Part shown: positions 27,980-37,534 of the stretch, piece by piece
Numbering within the stretch: position 1 is the stretch's first letter
Layout of the letters: the number at the start of each line of letters is the position of its first letter
DNA from: Cysteiniphilum litorale
GTDB lineage: Bacteria; Pseudomonadota; Gammaproteobacteria; Francisellales; Francisellaceae
NCBI RefSeq assembly: GCF_003428165.1
Contig: NZ_QLIQ01000015.1
Coordinates: 1-64,000, forward strand
DNA length: 64,000 nt
Direction of reading: 5' to 3'
The notes under the pieces: generated by a model
What the model was told of the DNA's origin: nothing
Databases searched by the model: none
What the model saw: only the letters and a program-made list of their open reading frames with translations
Made by a program: the position numbers and the translations under genes

Positions 27980-28715
27980 TTATAGCGTTGTGATGATCTG
28001 CTTTAGCGGAATAGCTGGCGCATTACAGGCTTTATAAATCTTAGACTGCTCGTGATTGGGTTTAGCTGACTTACGAATATGTAAGGTTTTCCCCTCTTTG
28101 GTTTGCATCGTGGTCGTGACACGATAATGCGTGCTTAATTTTAACAAAATAGTCTTCCAGCTATCATGTATGTCAACTTTCTTAAGCTGAAAACGGATGC
28201 AATGCAAAATATGATAGGCAAGTATACTAATAAAAATATGACCACTTATGCGCTCTGTGGTTTGATGATAAACAGGGCGCATCCCTAAGTCACTTTTTAA
28301 TACTCTAAAAGCAGCTTCAATATCATTGAGCATGCAATAGGTTTGCCATATTTGTTGATTATTTAAATGGGCTTGATTGGTGCGAATGCAGTAAATTCCC
28401 TTGTTTTTATTCGCCCGAGTTTCCTTGTCATGCCAAGTCAAGGATAAAGCATTTTCTTTGTTGGCATCTGCTTTTAGCTCTAACTCAAAATGACTCGCTA
28501 CTTTGCTGTATTTTTCTTTTAATCTCCCTAGTTTTTCGCAGACTTTATCATATTTCTTGGTGCAACCTTTTTTTGCTTAACCCTACTTTTACCTTCTCTA
28601 ATTCCTCAATAAAGCGTTGCTTTAAATTTCTTGGGGTATTATATCCATTTGGTTTTTGAGTTTTTAGGCAAAAATATGTACACCCATGCGGTTACTGACT
28701 TCAAAAAATTCATGC
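27980..28715 (-). pseudogene. IS1634-type transposase, decayed C-terminal remnant
   Basis: The minus-strand frame from 28578 to 27980 encodes the C-terminal third of an IS1634-family transposase (IWQTYCMLNDIEAAFRVLKS with the late catalytic Glu region, HIFISILAYHILHCIR). Upstream the coding sequence continues in other frames (NLKQRFIEELEKVKVG, then EFFEVSNRMGVH), with frameshifts near 28575 and about 28650. Most of the gene is gone. It is clearly dead, and it is a different copy from the one at the left edge of the window. Confidence 0.82.
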
Positions 28716-28765
28716 TTTAAAGTGCGTCTTTATGCATTGACAGCGCTTAAGGTAGTGCCATTAGT

Positions 28766-30103
28766 TTATGTATTCGTTTCATCCAGATTTAATACACCAA
28801 GTGCCGCATCATACTCAATAATCTCAGCATAACGCGCCCAACCAATAAAGGTATTAAATACGCGTGCTGCTTCATCATCACTCAAATGATCTTCAAGCTC
28901 TGATAAGAAACGTGATTCAGGTGCTTTTTTATTTGGGCGCTCTTTTAGCACTTTGACCACATGGCGCGCTAATGGAATATGCTGCACTAATAATTTAGAG
29001 AATATCACTTTACGCTCTTCAATGTCGGCATTCATAAACTGCTTACCTAAAGCCGTCATCGTGATATCCCCGTCGGAAACACTCGCCAAATGCAGTACAG
29101 ACAACGTTTCAATAATCGGGAATAAATCATCGATATCCAAACGCACGTGATCTGCCAAGTCTGGTAAGTCAATCGATCCTTTGGCTTGAAGATCATCCAT
29201 CTCGGTTAACAGACCTGTTAACTCAGAGACTTCAGCATCTGGTAAGCGATAACCGATATTCAGTGCTTTGCGTTTATTCATGCGCTCTGTTAACTCACGC
29301 GTTTCTGACGTTGTCATCATGCGATAGACTTCGTCAATGAGATCCTCAACCGCTTCGTCATTTGAGTTCCTAGGATGTGTTAAATCAACCTTCAACTCAC
29401 CACGAATAAAGCCAGGGTTACTACCAAAAATAATGATTCTATCCGCTGTTAATACGGCTTCTTCAATGTTATGTGTAACATATAAAATGCCCTTCATCGC
29501 ATCATTTTTTTCCCACAGCTCAAGCAAATCCTCACGTAAGTTTTCAGCCGTTAGCACATCAAGCGCTGAAAATGGTTCATCCATCAACAACAGATCCGGC
29601 TGTAAAACTAAAGCTCGCGCAAAACCAACACGTTGACGCATTCCACCTGAAAGCTCTTTAGGATAGGCATTCTCAAATCCATCCAAACCAATCATATCAA
29701 TCGCTTTGAGCGCTTTTTCCTTACGCTCTTTGGCGTTGATATTACGCGCTTCAAGCCCTAGTTCCACATTTTGTAACACAGTAAGCCACGGCATGAGTGC
29801 AAAGCTTTGAAAGACCATCGAAATATCCGGCACAGGACCTGAGACTTTTTTCTCGCGATATATCACTTCACCTGTTGTCGGTGCGGTCAATCCGGCAATA
29901 ATTCTAAGTAGAGTTGATTTACCCGAACCTGATTTACCTAAGAGTGCGACAATCTCACCCTCTTTCATCGAAAAATCAACATGATCCAACACCACCAAAT
30001 CTTGACGATCCGCCTTTCTAAATGCTTTAGAGACTTTATCTACATTCAATATAATTTTATTTGTGGTTGGTTTTACCTTACTGATTGCTTCAGTTGTCAT
30101 CAC
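28766..30103 (-). CDS. NitT/TauT-type ABC transporter ATP-binding protein with C-terminal AAA-associated domain
   Basis: The 445 residues comprise a standard ABC ATPase (about 16-270): Walker A GKSGSGKST, signature LSGGMRQR, Walker B LLLMDEPFSALD and the switch His in VTHNIEEA. A C-terminal extension (about 300-435) of the kind called AAA-associated follows, with a winged-helix look (LPDLADHVRLDIDDLFPIIE). This architecture occurs with nitrate/sulfonate/bicarbonate-type importers. Its partner is the double permease just upstream. The substrate is not evident, and no binding-protein gene is nearby. Confidence 0.9.
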   Translation of the reverse strand: MMTTEAISKVKPTTNKIILNVDKVSKAFRKADRQDLVVLDHVDFSMKEGEIVALLGKSGSGKSTLLRIIAGLTAPTTGEVIYREKKVSGPVPDISMVFQSFALMPWLTVLQNVELGLEARNINAKERKEKALKAIDMIGLDGFENAYPKELSGGMRQRVGFARALVLQPDLLLMDEPFSALDVLTAENLREDLLELWEKNDAMKGILYVTHNIEEAVLTADRIIIFGSNPGFIRGELKVDLTHPRNSNDEAVEDLIDEVYRMMTTSETRELTERMNKRKALNIGYRLPDAEVSELTGLLTEMDDLQAKGSIDLPDLADHVRLDIDDLFPIIETLSVLHLASVSDGDITMTALGKQFMNADIEERKVIFSKLLVQHIPLARHVVKVLKERPNKKAPESRFLSELEDHLSDDEAARVFNTFIGWARYAEIIEYDAALGVLNLDETNT

Positions 30104-30180
30104 AATGATCCACCATTTTTTATTTTTTTAATTATAAATTTTTACGTTTTCAAATTCTGAAACTTGCTAATATTTAACAG

Positions 30181-31983
30181 TTACATATTCATGCTGAAAC
30201 GTTTCTCAGCATAGTTATACAATCTGCGCCAAAACAGCTTATTCGTTAGTACGACTAAAATACACATCACAACGACACCCAATGCAATATTGGCAGTGTG
30301 ATCTCCTGGCGCGTTATACTGCTCAGAAATATAAGCACCAATACCTGAAGCCATAATCACCGAGTCTTTGCCCCAGTTGATATACTCACAGACAATACTG
30401 GCATTCCAAGCACCACCTGCGGCAGTAATCGCACCTGTAACATAAAACGGCATCACAGCAGGAAATAAAAACTTAAACCACTTAACCATGCCTTTTAATT
30501 GCATGTTTTTAGCTGCCATCTTTAGCTCATAAGGTATGGCAGAGGCACCGGCAATCACATTAAATAAGATATACCACTGCGTACCTAGTGCCATAAGCAA
30601 GATACACCAGATATTAAAATTTAAATTAAACGCGATAACAACGGTACCAAATAATCCATAAAGCACATTCACAGGAAAAGCGGCAAAAATCTGTGCGTAA
30701 GGCTGCACTTTCTCAGCAACCTTTGGTCTTAAACCAATCCAAATCCCAATGGGCACCCAGATAATTGAAGCTAAGATAATAAGCACAAAAACCCTCACTG
30801 CGGTTAATGCGCCATAGCCAAAGACTTTAACAGTCTCGGCAAAGGTGATGGGATCCTCTTTATTACCATAGATAAATTGCCAAGATAAATATAAAAACAA
30901 GGCAACACTTAACGCAACGCACAGCTGCCAAATAGCGGCTTGTAGTCGAGAGTTTTCACGCTCATTTTTTTGATGCTCGATTTGATTATAGTTTTTACTT
31001 AGGTCTTTTTTAAGGTATGAAATATTCACCAATCGATTGGCTTGCACTGCCATAAAATGACTAAAGCTTTGCAAAATCGTTGAGCGTTGTAATAACGTTA
31101 AAAACCATGAGTTTGAACCGGTTTCTTGCTGCATATCACTAACGACAAACTTCTCAGACCATTTAACAATTGGACGAAAGATAAGTTGATCATAAAGCAC
31201 GATCACAATCAGCATAACAACAATGGCAGCAATAACTGCTGTGAAATTTCTTTCATTATTTGCCTGATCGATAAAAGTACCTATCCCCGGTAAATTAATA
31301 GCCGCTGACGTTGTCGCTGAGAAATTAACGACAATGCTTTCAGATGCGACAATCATAAACCAGCTGGCTGACATCGACATCATCGTATTCCAGATAAGCC
31401 CAGGCATTGAAAAAGGTACTTCAAGCTTCCAAAAACGCTGCCAACCTGATAATTGATACATATCAGCCGCTTCACGCAATTCCTTGGGTATTGTCTTAAG
31501 CGACTGGTAAAAACTTAACATCATATTCCAAGCTTGCGCAGTAAAAAGTCCAAAGATTACTGCCAGCTGTGCGCCCCATAACGAATACGGAAAAATAGCT
31601 AAAAAACCCGTGATAGTTATAGCTAAAAAGCCCAAAATCGGAATCGATTGAAATATATCGATAATCGGGATAATCACGCTCTCAGCACGTTTGCTCTTAG
31701 CTGCCCATGCACCGATAACAAAGCTAAAGATAAATGAGCAAAAAAGGGCTATAAACATCCGCACCGTGGTATCAGCTGCATATCTTGGTAGATTCCACAA
31801 ATCCATCGAAATATGCTCATATTGCGTCACGCTAGTAAGATTACGATAATCAACACTACCACCTAACGAGCTACACACCCAAGCGACAACAAACACCATT
31901 GAAAGTACAAAAAATAAAGAGAAAAGATCCCACTTACTTGGCAGAAGCCGTGTGGCAGGAATGTTGTAGAATGATTTTTTCAT
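30181..31983 (-). CDS. NitT/TauT-type ABC transporter permease with two fused permease domains
   Basis: I start the protein at MKKSFYNIPATRLLPSKWD (600 residues), because the upstream extension to 32040 begins at a non-ATG codon and has no family match. It contains two BPD_transp_1 domains in tandem, each with five or six membrane segments and an EAA-type loop (ELREAADMYQLSGWQRFWKLE and, in the second half, ELKMAAKNMQLKGMVKWFKF). Such fusions supply both halves of the channel in one chain. The gene lies 77 bases upstream of the ATPase gene, in the same direction. The substrate is unknown. Confidence 0.88.
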   Translation of the reverse strand: MKKSFYNIPATRLLPSKWDLFSLFFVLSMVFVVAWVCSSLGGSVDYRNLTSVTQYEHISMDLWNLPRYAADTTVRMFIALFCSFIFSFVIGAWAAKSKRAESVIIPIIDIFQSIPILGFLAITITGFLAIFPYSLWGAQLAVIFGLFTAQAWNMMLSFYQSLKTIPKELREAADMYQLSGWQRFWKLEVPFSMPGLIWNTMMSMSASWFMIVASESIVVNFSATTSAAINLPGIGTFIDQANNERNFTAVIAAIVVMLIVIVLYDQLIFRPIVKWSEKFVVSDMQQETGSNSWFLTLLQRSTILQSFSHFMAVQANRLVNISYLKKDLSKNYNQIEHQKNERENSRLQAAIWQLCVALSVALFLYLSWQFIYGNKEDPITFAETVKVFGYGALTAVRVFVLIILASIIWVPIGIWIGLRPKVAEKVQPYAQIFAAFPVNVLYGLFGTVVIAFNLNFNIWCILLMALGTQWYILFNVIAGASAIPYELKMAAKNMQLKGMVKWFKFLFPAVMPFYVTGAITAAGGAWNASIVCEYINWGKDSVIMASGIGAYISEQYNAPGDHTANIALGVVVMCILVVLTNKLFWRRLYNYAEKRFSMNM

Positions 31984-32259
31984 TGTTATAGGTCTTAGCC
32001 TTCCATCATGGGATGAGATTCTACCTGAAGCGCTTAGCAAAGGAAACAGTAGGATATTTGGTTTTTCGATACTCGCTTCAAGAACTTACCAAACAACACA
32101 CTTGTTCTCTTTTTAGGCGAGCTTGATCCTAATAATTTTTTAACCAGCATAAAAACAGACTTAATCATGGCTGGGCAATTTAAATATAATAACTTTGTAT
32201 TTTCTTAAGCTAGATATTTTCCGCACTGAGATCTGAAAATGTTTGAGCACTTAAATTCG

Positions 32260-33153
32260 CTAATTCGCTGATTCACGTTTTGATTGTTCCCACCACAACA
32301 TAAACCAATTAACAAAAGCGTTATTGTGTGCCTTGTTTAAATAATTAATAAATATAACTTTCTTTGGTAGTTTAAAGTCTGTAAGCAGCGCCTTAATAGG
32401 ATACAACTGACGAAACTTATCATAGGTTTTCTGTGTTGTTGTCATTAAAACATCAGGCATTTGTGAAATATAATGTAGTAGTGACAAGGTATGGTTACAA
32501 GTAATCACTTTTTTCCTTTTGACCGATTGCGCAACAATATCAGTAAAAAATGGCGGCTCGCTCTCGGTAAGACTCACATGGCGAGCACATAAATACTGAT
32601 CTAAACTCAACGAATCGATTGGCATGTCTATGTTAGCAATAACTATACGTTGATCATGATCAAGTTGCTGATTATTATAACCTACAATATTTTCATCAGA
32701 GCCAACATATATGTCATATTGCTCTTTATTATCGCTAATGGTTTTGAAAAATTTCTCTTTAGAGGAAATAACACTCACTTTTACTTCAATATTAATTTGC
32801 TTAAAGTACTCTAGTAAACTCGTTAAATAAAGTGTTGCAAAATAATCGGTTACAAGCAATCGATAGTGATTTGTTGTAGTGTTTTTTATACTCGCATTTT
32901 CAGGCGCAATATGTTCAAACAAATTATTGATAGCAAGGTAAACTCTCATTCCATGTTGGCTTGGTACGTATCTGCCATATTCATCAACTAATAATATTCC
33001 ATCACCAAAATAGCTTCTTAATTGCTTTAAGGCAGCACTGATCGTTGGTTGGGTTTTCCCTAGCTGATTTGCAGCTTCAGTAACAGAGCCTGTTTCAATA
33101 ATTTTTCTAAAAACAACAAGGTTATTGATACTGATATTGCCAAAATCAATCAT
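32260..33153 (-). CDS. LysR-family transcriptional regulator
   Basis: The 297 residues carry the N-terminal LysR winged HTH (NLVVFRKIIETGSVTEAANQLGKTQPTISAALKQL) and a C-terminal ligand-binding region (about 95-290) less typical than usual. It lies just upstream of the ABC transporter genes in the same direction and divergent from yhhQ. Candidate operator palindromes are in the divergent region. The effector is unknown. Confidence 0.88.
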   Translation of the reverse strand: MIDFGNISINNLVVFRKIIETGSVTEAANQLGKTQPTISAALKQLRSYFGDGILLVDEYGRYVPSQHGMRVYLAINNLFEHIAPENASIKNTTTNHYRLLVTDYFATLYLTSLLEYFKQINIEVKVSVISSKEKFFKTISDNKEQYDIYVGSDENIVGYNNQQLDHDQRIVIANIDMPIDSLSLDQYLCARHVSLTESEPPFFTDIVAQSVKRKKVITCNHTLSLLHYISQMPDVLMTTTQKTYDKFRQLYPIKALLTDFKLPKKVIFINYLNKAHNNAFVNWFMLWWEQSKRESAN

Positions 33154-33229
33154 AATAGATCATTCACCATGTCATTTTTTGGGCTTATTATTATTCCAAT
33201 GAGATTGAAAGTAAACCACTTTATATCAA

Positions 33230-33277
33230 AATCTATATCATCTATAGATTGAATAAAATAATAAACGAATTATTATT
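33230..33277. promoter_or_regulatory. Two palindromes in the LysR/yhhQ divergent region
   Basis: AATCTATA and TATAGATT are separated by five bases (33230-33250), and AATAATAA and TTATTATT by five bases (33257-33277). Two dyads with equal arm length and spacing, close together between a LysR gene and its divergent neighbour, fit a LysR-type autoregulatory site. High AT content weakens the case. Confidence 0.45.
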
Positions 33278-33419
33278 CATTCAAAAATAATAAAATTGAG
33301 TTGTGGCATAAATGTCAATCTTATAGGCTTATGATATCAGAAAGATAAATTTTAGTACGTCGGGTAAAGACCTTAAATTAATCAGAAAACAAATAACTTT
33401 AACCATTAAGGAAATCAAC

Positions 33420-34064
33420 ATGGATAATAAAAAATTGCTGTTTGACACAAAAATACTTATCGTTATCGCATCACTGTCTGCAATGATTGTAATTGCTAGC
33501 GATCTACTAACCTATAAACTCTTTGAGATCAATGGTTTTACTGGTTCAGATTCACTGTTCACCTTCCCAATTGTCTACTTGCTCAGTGACATTGTGACGG
33601 AATTATACGGCAAAAAAACAGCTCGATTCTTACTGTATACAACACTTTTCTCAGAATTTTTGTTAGATGTTGGTTTGGGATGGATTATTCACTTACCCTC
33701 ACCGATCTCGTTCTTACAACAACCAGCTTATAATCAAGTAATAGGAACATTGCCAACGGTTTATTGGGGTGCGTTGTTAGCATTATTTATAAGCGCATTG
33801 ATCAACATCTTCCTTATGGCAAAGTGGCAACGAGTATTTAATGGTAAATGGTATGTATTAAGAAGCTTTCTTTCAACAATTATTGGTCTTACTATTTTTA
33901 CCATTATTGGCTACTTCATATGGTTTTGGGGAATAAAATCCGTTGGTGAAATTATTGAACTTATAATGGTGTCATTAACTTCAAAAGTTATTGTTGTACT
34001 CATATTGATGTGCCCATCTTATTTATTTGTGAGATGGCTAAAAACAAAATCAGCCTCTCTCTAA
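33420..34064 (+). CDS. yhhQ: Queuosine precursor transporter (YhhQ/VUT family)
   Basis: The 214-residue membrane protein (about six segments) carries the family hallmark SDIVTELYGKKTAR. YhhQ of E. coli imports the queuosine precursors preQ0 and preQ1. Assignment to this family is strong; the substrate in this organism is inferred. AAGGA precedes the ATG. I looked for a preQ1 riboswitch upstream and did not find a convincing one. Confidence 0.9.
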   Translation: MDNKKLLFDTKILIVIASLSAMIVIASDLLTYKLFEINGFTGSDSLFTFPIVYLLSDIVTELYGKKTARFLLYTTLFSEFLLDVGLGWIIHLPSPISFLQQPAYNQVIGTLPTVYWGALLALFISALINIFLMAKWQRVFNGKWYVLRSFLSTIIGLTIFTIIGYFIWFWGIKSVGEIIELIMVSLTSKVIVVLILMCPSYLFVRWLKTKSASL

Positions 34065-34109
34065 TCTTTAACCATAATTTGAACTTAACAAAATTTCTGC
34101 CATCTTCTT

Positions 34110-34158
34110 GCACGAGGGAGTGCAGCGTATGATCGTCATCGCCAGTTGACGGTCATAC
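34110..34158. repeat. Pair of hairpins downstream of yhhQ
   Basis: A small stem (GCAC/GTGC, 34110-34123) is followed by a 12-pair stem with one G-U (GTATGATCGTCA, 34127-34138, with TGACGGTCATAC, 34147-34158). The second has an eight-base loop. No U-tract follows, so this is not a typical intrinsic terminator. It may be an RNA structure, a protein-binding site or a repeat. Confidence 0.5.
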
Positions 34159-34329
34159 AAGGCGCATAGACTCTAATCAATACCAGACATTCATTGCTCA
34201 TTTTTGGCATTGCAACATATACTGTGCTCTCATTTAGAAATAAACTAAGTGACCAGAATAAGGAAATTTATCTACTGTGTTACTTAGATAATCAACAGCC
34301 ATCAACAGTACGTTTTATAAGGAGATCTT

Positions 34330-34752
34330 ATGGATAAGTTAATTTATCTACCTAAGCAGCATAAATTAAAAGCGGAGACTTTATCACAGCTTAGAGCATA
34401 TGCTTCACATCATGGTTTAAAATTGGAAATACATATTCCCATTATTATTCCCCACACACTTCTGTTAACAACAGGTGACGATATCTCACTTTTTGGTGAG
34501 TTTCATACCCACAAATGGCAAAAAGCGCTTACTAAGTTTGACATTAAGGATATTCAAGTGGATTTCCATTTGGTTTATGTCTATCAGGAATTTCTATACT
34601 TATTGATTGCCAAGCAGCAGATTAAGTTTGTATTTAGTGATCATAAGTTACTCATCACACACTGGATTGGAAAAAATAAGCACAAGCACTTAAGCCGTAA
34701 GGATATTATTCAAGATCACAAAGGGCATGCTTGCACAACGGTTATGGGATAA
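34330..34752 (+). CDS. Conserved-looking hypothetical protein
   Basis: I do not recognise this 140-residue protein. It is basic and rich in His, Lys and Leu, has no signal peptide or membrane segment, and reads as alternating beta/alpha (HHGLKLEIHIPIIIPHTLLL, DIQVDFHLVYVYQEFLYLL). AAGGAG five bases before the ATG makes translation likely. It lies alone between yhhQ and the converging MFS gene. Confidence 0.65.
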   Translation: MDKLIYLPKQHKLKAETLSQLRAYASHHGLKLEIHIPIIIPHTLLLTTGDDISLFGEFHTHKWQKALTKFDIKDIQVDFHLVYVYQEFLYLLIAKQQIKFVFSDHKLLITHWIGKNKHKHLSRKDIIQDHKGHACTTVMG

Positions 34753-34799
34753 AATCGCCTTTAAATGCCGTAACAGAAACCATCAATTACTCAATCGTT

Positions 34800-36065
34800 T
34801 TATCTATGGTCGTTACTTTCCTTTTCTTCGATTAGCTGCTGCTCGACCACAGCTTCTGTCGCAATAGATGCTTCGGCAACCACTGTTTGGAAAGCCACTT
34901 TTTCATCATCCTTAGGCGCCTCACGCGCACGCAAACGCCATAAAGTATAAACACCTAATAAGAAGCAGATAAAGCCGACAAAAGTAAAGAAGCCATAGGG
35001 TCCAAAAATGGACATAAACCACGTTGTTAGCAATGGTCCGACCATAGAGCCAATACCATAGGATAGCGCCAAGATACCAACGATACCCACCAGTTGATCG
35101 GCATCTAGATAATCACTAGAGTGACTAATCGATAATGGATAAAAGGTAAAGGTAAGCCCCCCTAGTAAAAAGGAGAAAATAGCTAACTGCCAAAAACTTC
35201 CATGCAAGACACAAATAAGGATTGAAACCACCACAGAGCCTATGAGCATGACTAATAATACCAATCGCCGATCAATAACATCCGATATTTTGCCAATGGG
35301 TAGTTGCAGTAGCATGCCACCAATAATAATGGCAAACATCATATAAGAAATCGTATGCACAGGCACATCAGTTTGTTTCAGAAACAATGGATAAATTGTG
35401 TAAATACTCCCTAAAATCATGCCTGCGGTCATCGCTGTCCAGATGCCAAGTGGCGCTTTTCTAAACAATACAAAAGGTGATAAGAGCTCAACATGCTCTT
35501 GTTTTGGCGTTTCAAAGCGTGTCAAACAAACAGGAATAATCGATAAAGTTGCCAGAATTGAAATAACACAAAATGCTAATAGCACCGTCTCAAAAGGGAT
35601 ATTCAATAAAAACTGCCCTGATGCCTGCACAAAGTAGTAAACAAACAGATAAATTGATAGCACCAATCCCTTATGTTTGCTGCCAGCTCCTTCCAAGCAC
35701 CATGCTTCAACAACGATAAATAATCCCGCTAGCGCATAGCCACAGATAAAACGCGCTGCCGCCCAGACATTCACATCATAAAAGATGCCTTGAGACATTG
35801 CACCTGCTGCCATTAATGTCGCAAATAGTGCATAGGCGCGAATGTAACCAATGCGCAAAATAAGTCGTTGGGTAAAATATGAGCCTAACACCATCCCAGT
35901 GAAATAAGCTGCTGAAATCAAACCGACAACAAAATTACTCTGCCCCATTCGCTCAAGTTCAAGTGTGGTATAGGTCGTATAGAAAGTATTGCCGATCGTT
36001 AGGATACACATACTCAAAATCGGTGCAAACAACATCGCAAATCTAGCTGGCTTATACTCAGACAT
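34800..36065 (-). CDS. MFS transporter
   Basis: The 421-residue protein has twelve predicted membrane segments and the MFS loop 2-3 motif region (GSYFTQRLILRIGYIRAY), with a second-half counterpart (GKISDVIDRR). It resembles the YcaD-type MFS subgroup. A cytoplasmic acidic tail (about 385-421) is charged and unlike the family core. The substrate is unknown. The gene is divergent from the following LysR gene, with an operator-like palindrome between, so it may be a LysR target. Confidence 0.88.
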   Translation of the reverse strand: MSEYKPARFAMLFAPILSMCILTIGNTFYTTYTTLELERMGQSNFVVGLISAAYFTGMVLGSYFTQRLILRIGYIRAYALFATLMAAGAMSQGIFYDVNVWAAARFICGYALAGLFIVVEAWCLEGAGSKHKGLVLSIYLFVYYFVQASGQFLLNIPFETVLLAFCVISILATLSIIPVCLTRFETPKQEHVELLSPFVLFRKAPLGIWTAMTAGMILGSIYTIYPLFLKQTDVPVHTISYMMFAIIIGGMLLQLPIGKISDVIDRRLVLLVMLIGSVVVSILICVLHGSFWQLAIFSFLLGGLTFTFYPLSISHSSDYLDADQLVGIVGILALSYGIGSMVGPLLTTWFMSIFGPYGFFTFVGFICFLLGVYTLWRLRAREAPKDDEKVAFQTVVAEASIATEAVVEQQLIEEKESNDHR

Positions 36066-36221
36066 TTTTTATTTTTCCAACTTTATATTTTCCTTGGTTC
36101 CTTGAGTTTCAGCTTAAAACAGATCGTTTATATGCTCAATATAATTTTTATATCTTTTTTAGATCTTTCACTGCGTTTTATAACGCTTTAATTATATGCC
36201 GCTATCGGTGTGAACTTTGAT

Positions 36222-36235
36222 GAAACGACCGTTTC
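36222..36235. promoter_or_regulatory. Operator-like palindrome between MFS and LysR genes
   Basis: GAAACG, AC and CGTTTC form a perfect 6-2-6 dyad in the MFS/LysR divergent region, about 100 bases before the LysR start. The location and symmetry fit a LysR-type binding site. The assignment is inferred. Confidence 0.5.
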
Positions 36236-36333
36236 GTAGATGTTCATTATAAATAGGTTATAAAATGGACTTATAGAATTATTTTGCTATTGTCTATTTA
36301 TAGAACAAAAAATGCGTAACAAAGACGTTTAAG

Positions 36334-37227
36334 GTGATTACAATGGATAGCAGTGATTTAATGATTTTGCGGCATCTTCTCATTGAAAAGAATATTAGTG
36401 TAACTGCTAAATTAATGAATGTATCACAACCTGCAATTACCATGCGCTTAGGCAAGTTAAGAGGCATGTTTAAAGATGACATTTTAATCCGCGACGGCAA
36501 TAAGATGAAATTAACGCCTAAAGCTGAGGATATGGTGAATCCAATTATTAGAATCACCGATGAAATGCTAAGTTTAATGCCAGCTCACGATTTTGACCCC
36601 TACACGACACCGACGCATATTCAACTACAGATCACCGAAGCGGTTTCTGAAACAAGCACCAAAGCACTTATCGATGCTTTTTTAAAATATAATAACCAAC
36701 ATAAAATAAGTATTACCACCCTGTCTTATACTTCACTACAAGCCCACGATCAAACCCTTAAAAATGTCGATGCCGTCATTGGCATTCCCACGCATATTGA
36801 AGGATTTAATGACGAAATTTATAGCTATGAGACAGGTGTTTTGATGTTTGATTATTTTTTTGATGATGCTAAAAAATCTATTTCTTACGATGAGTATTTA
36901 CAACTTCCTCATATCGTTTTTTCCCAAGGTAGTAGCAATCAATTACTCTTGGATATTTTAGGGCATCCTGACCCACGTAATCTATGTTTACAAATCAGTA
37001 GTCTGCGCGCAGCCACCGAGCTCTTACAAGATAAATATGTCATGACTGCTTCAACGATATTGGCACGCGTCTTTGACAAAAAACATTTACCACTGCCTTT
37101 TGATTTGCCTGGGCTTCCCTTTAAGCTATCGTATCCTGAACGCTTGAAACATGACAAAAAAAATCGCTGGGTACGTCAGGTCTGTAAAGAAGTCATGCAA
37201 GCACTCTTAAAAAAATATAGCTTATAG
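36334..37227 (+). CDS. LysR-family transcriptional regulator
   Basis: The 297 residues comprise the LysR HTH (LMILRHLLIEKNISVTAKLM, VSQPAITMRLGKLR) and a substrate-binding-like C-terminal domain. The gene starts after a divergent region shared with the MFS gene, and precedes the E1/ketosynthase fusion gene by about 300 bases in the same direction. Either neighbour could be its target; the operator-like dyad favours the MFS gene. Confidence 0.88.
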   Translation: MITMDSSDLMILRHLLIEKNISVTAKLMNVSQPAITMRLGKLRGMFKDDILIRDGNKMKLTPKAEDMVNPIIRITDEMLSLMPAHDFDPYTTPTHIQLQITEAVSETSTKALIDAFLKYNNQHKISITTLSYTSLQAHDQTLKNVDAVIGIPTHIEGFNDEIYSYETGVLMFDYFFDDAKKSISYDEYLQLPHIVFSQGSSNQLLLDILGHPDPRNLCLQISSLRAATELLQDKYVMTASTILARVFDKKHLPLPFDLPGLPFKLSYPERLKHDKKNRWVRQVCKEVMQALLKKYSL

Positions 37228-37247
37228 TGGTTCAAGTGCTTTATTCA

Positions 37248-37374
37248 TCCACAAGTGCTCACCGTACCCTGAGCGCAAGTCGAAGCGGTGCACTGAGCAT
37301 CAGTCGAAATGGGTAATCTTGCGAAAATCACACTTCATAGAGGCTTCAACTGACGCTCAGCCAACGCTTACACA
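37248..37374. repeat. Dispersed GAGCGTAAGTCGAAG-type inverted repeat, full copy
   Basis: CCTGAGCGCAAGTCGAAG (37268-37285) and, further on, GGCTTCAACTGACGCTCAGCC (37342-37362) form inverted arms. A second half-copy (CACTGAGCATCAGTCGAAA) lies between. CCAACGCTTAC follows, as in the copies at 48606 and 52374. The unit fills most of the gap between the LysR and fusion genes. Confidence 0.8.
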
Positions 37375-37534
37375 ATCAAAGTGGTCAGGAATATGGTCAC
37401 AGCCCTATTTCTCGCTGCTTTTTTGACATTTGCGTGATTTATATTTGACATTAAGGGCGAACTTTACCAATATTTACCACACTAAAATCCAGATCATCAA
37501 TATTGTGGATACTTTTTTTAAGGAACAAACTTTA

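Noticed and set aside
33360-33420. Possible preQ1 riboswitch before yhhQ
   Set aside because: A six-base stem (CCTTAA/TTAAGG) exists, but the conserved loop and the A-rich tail of preQ1-I are absent.
34110-34158. Intrinsic terminator after yhhQ
   Set aside because: The stem is good but no U-tract follows on either strand, so it was listed only as a hairpin pair.
37430-37534. N-terminal extension of the E1/ketosynthase fusion
   Set aside because: The extension has no family match and no ribosome-binding site, while the ATG at 37535 has a good one.
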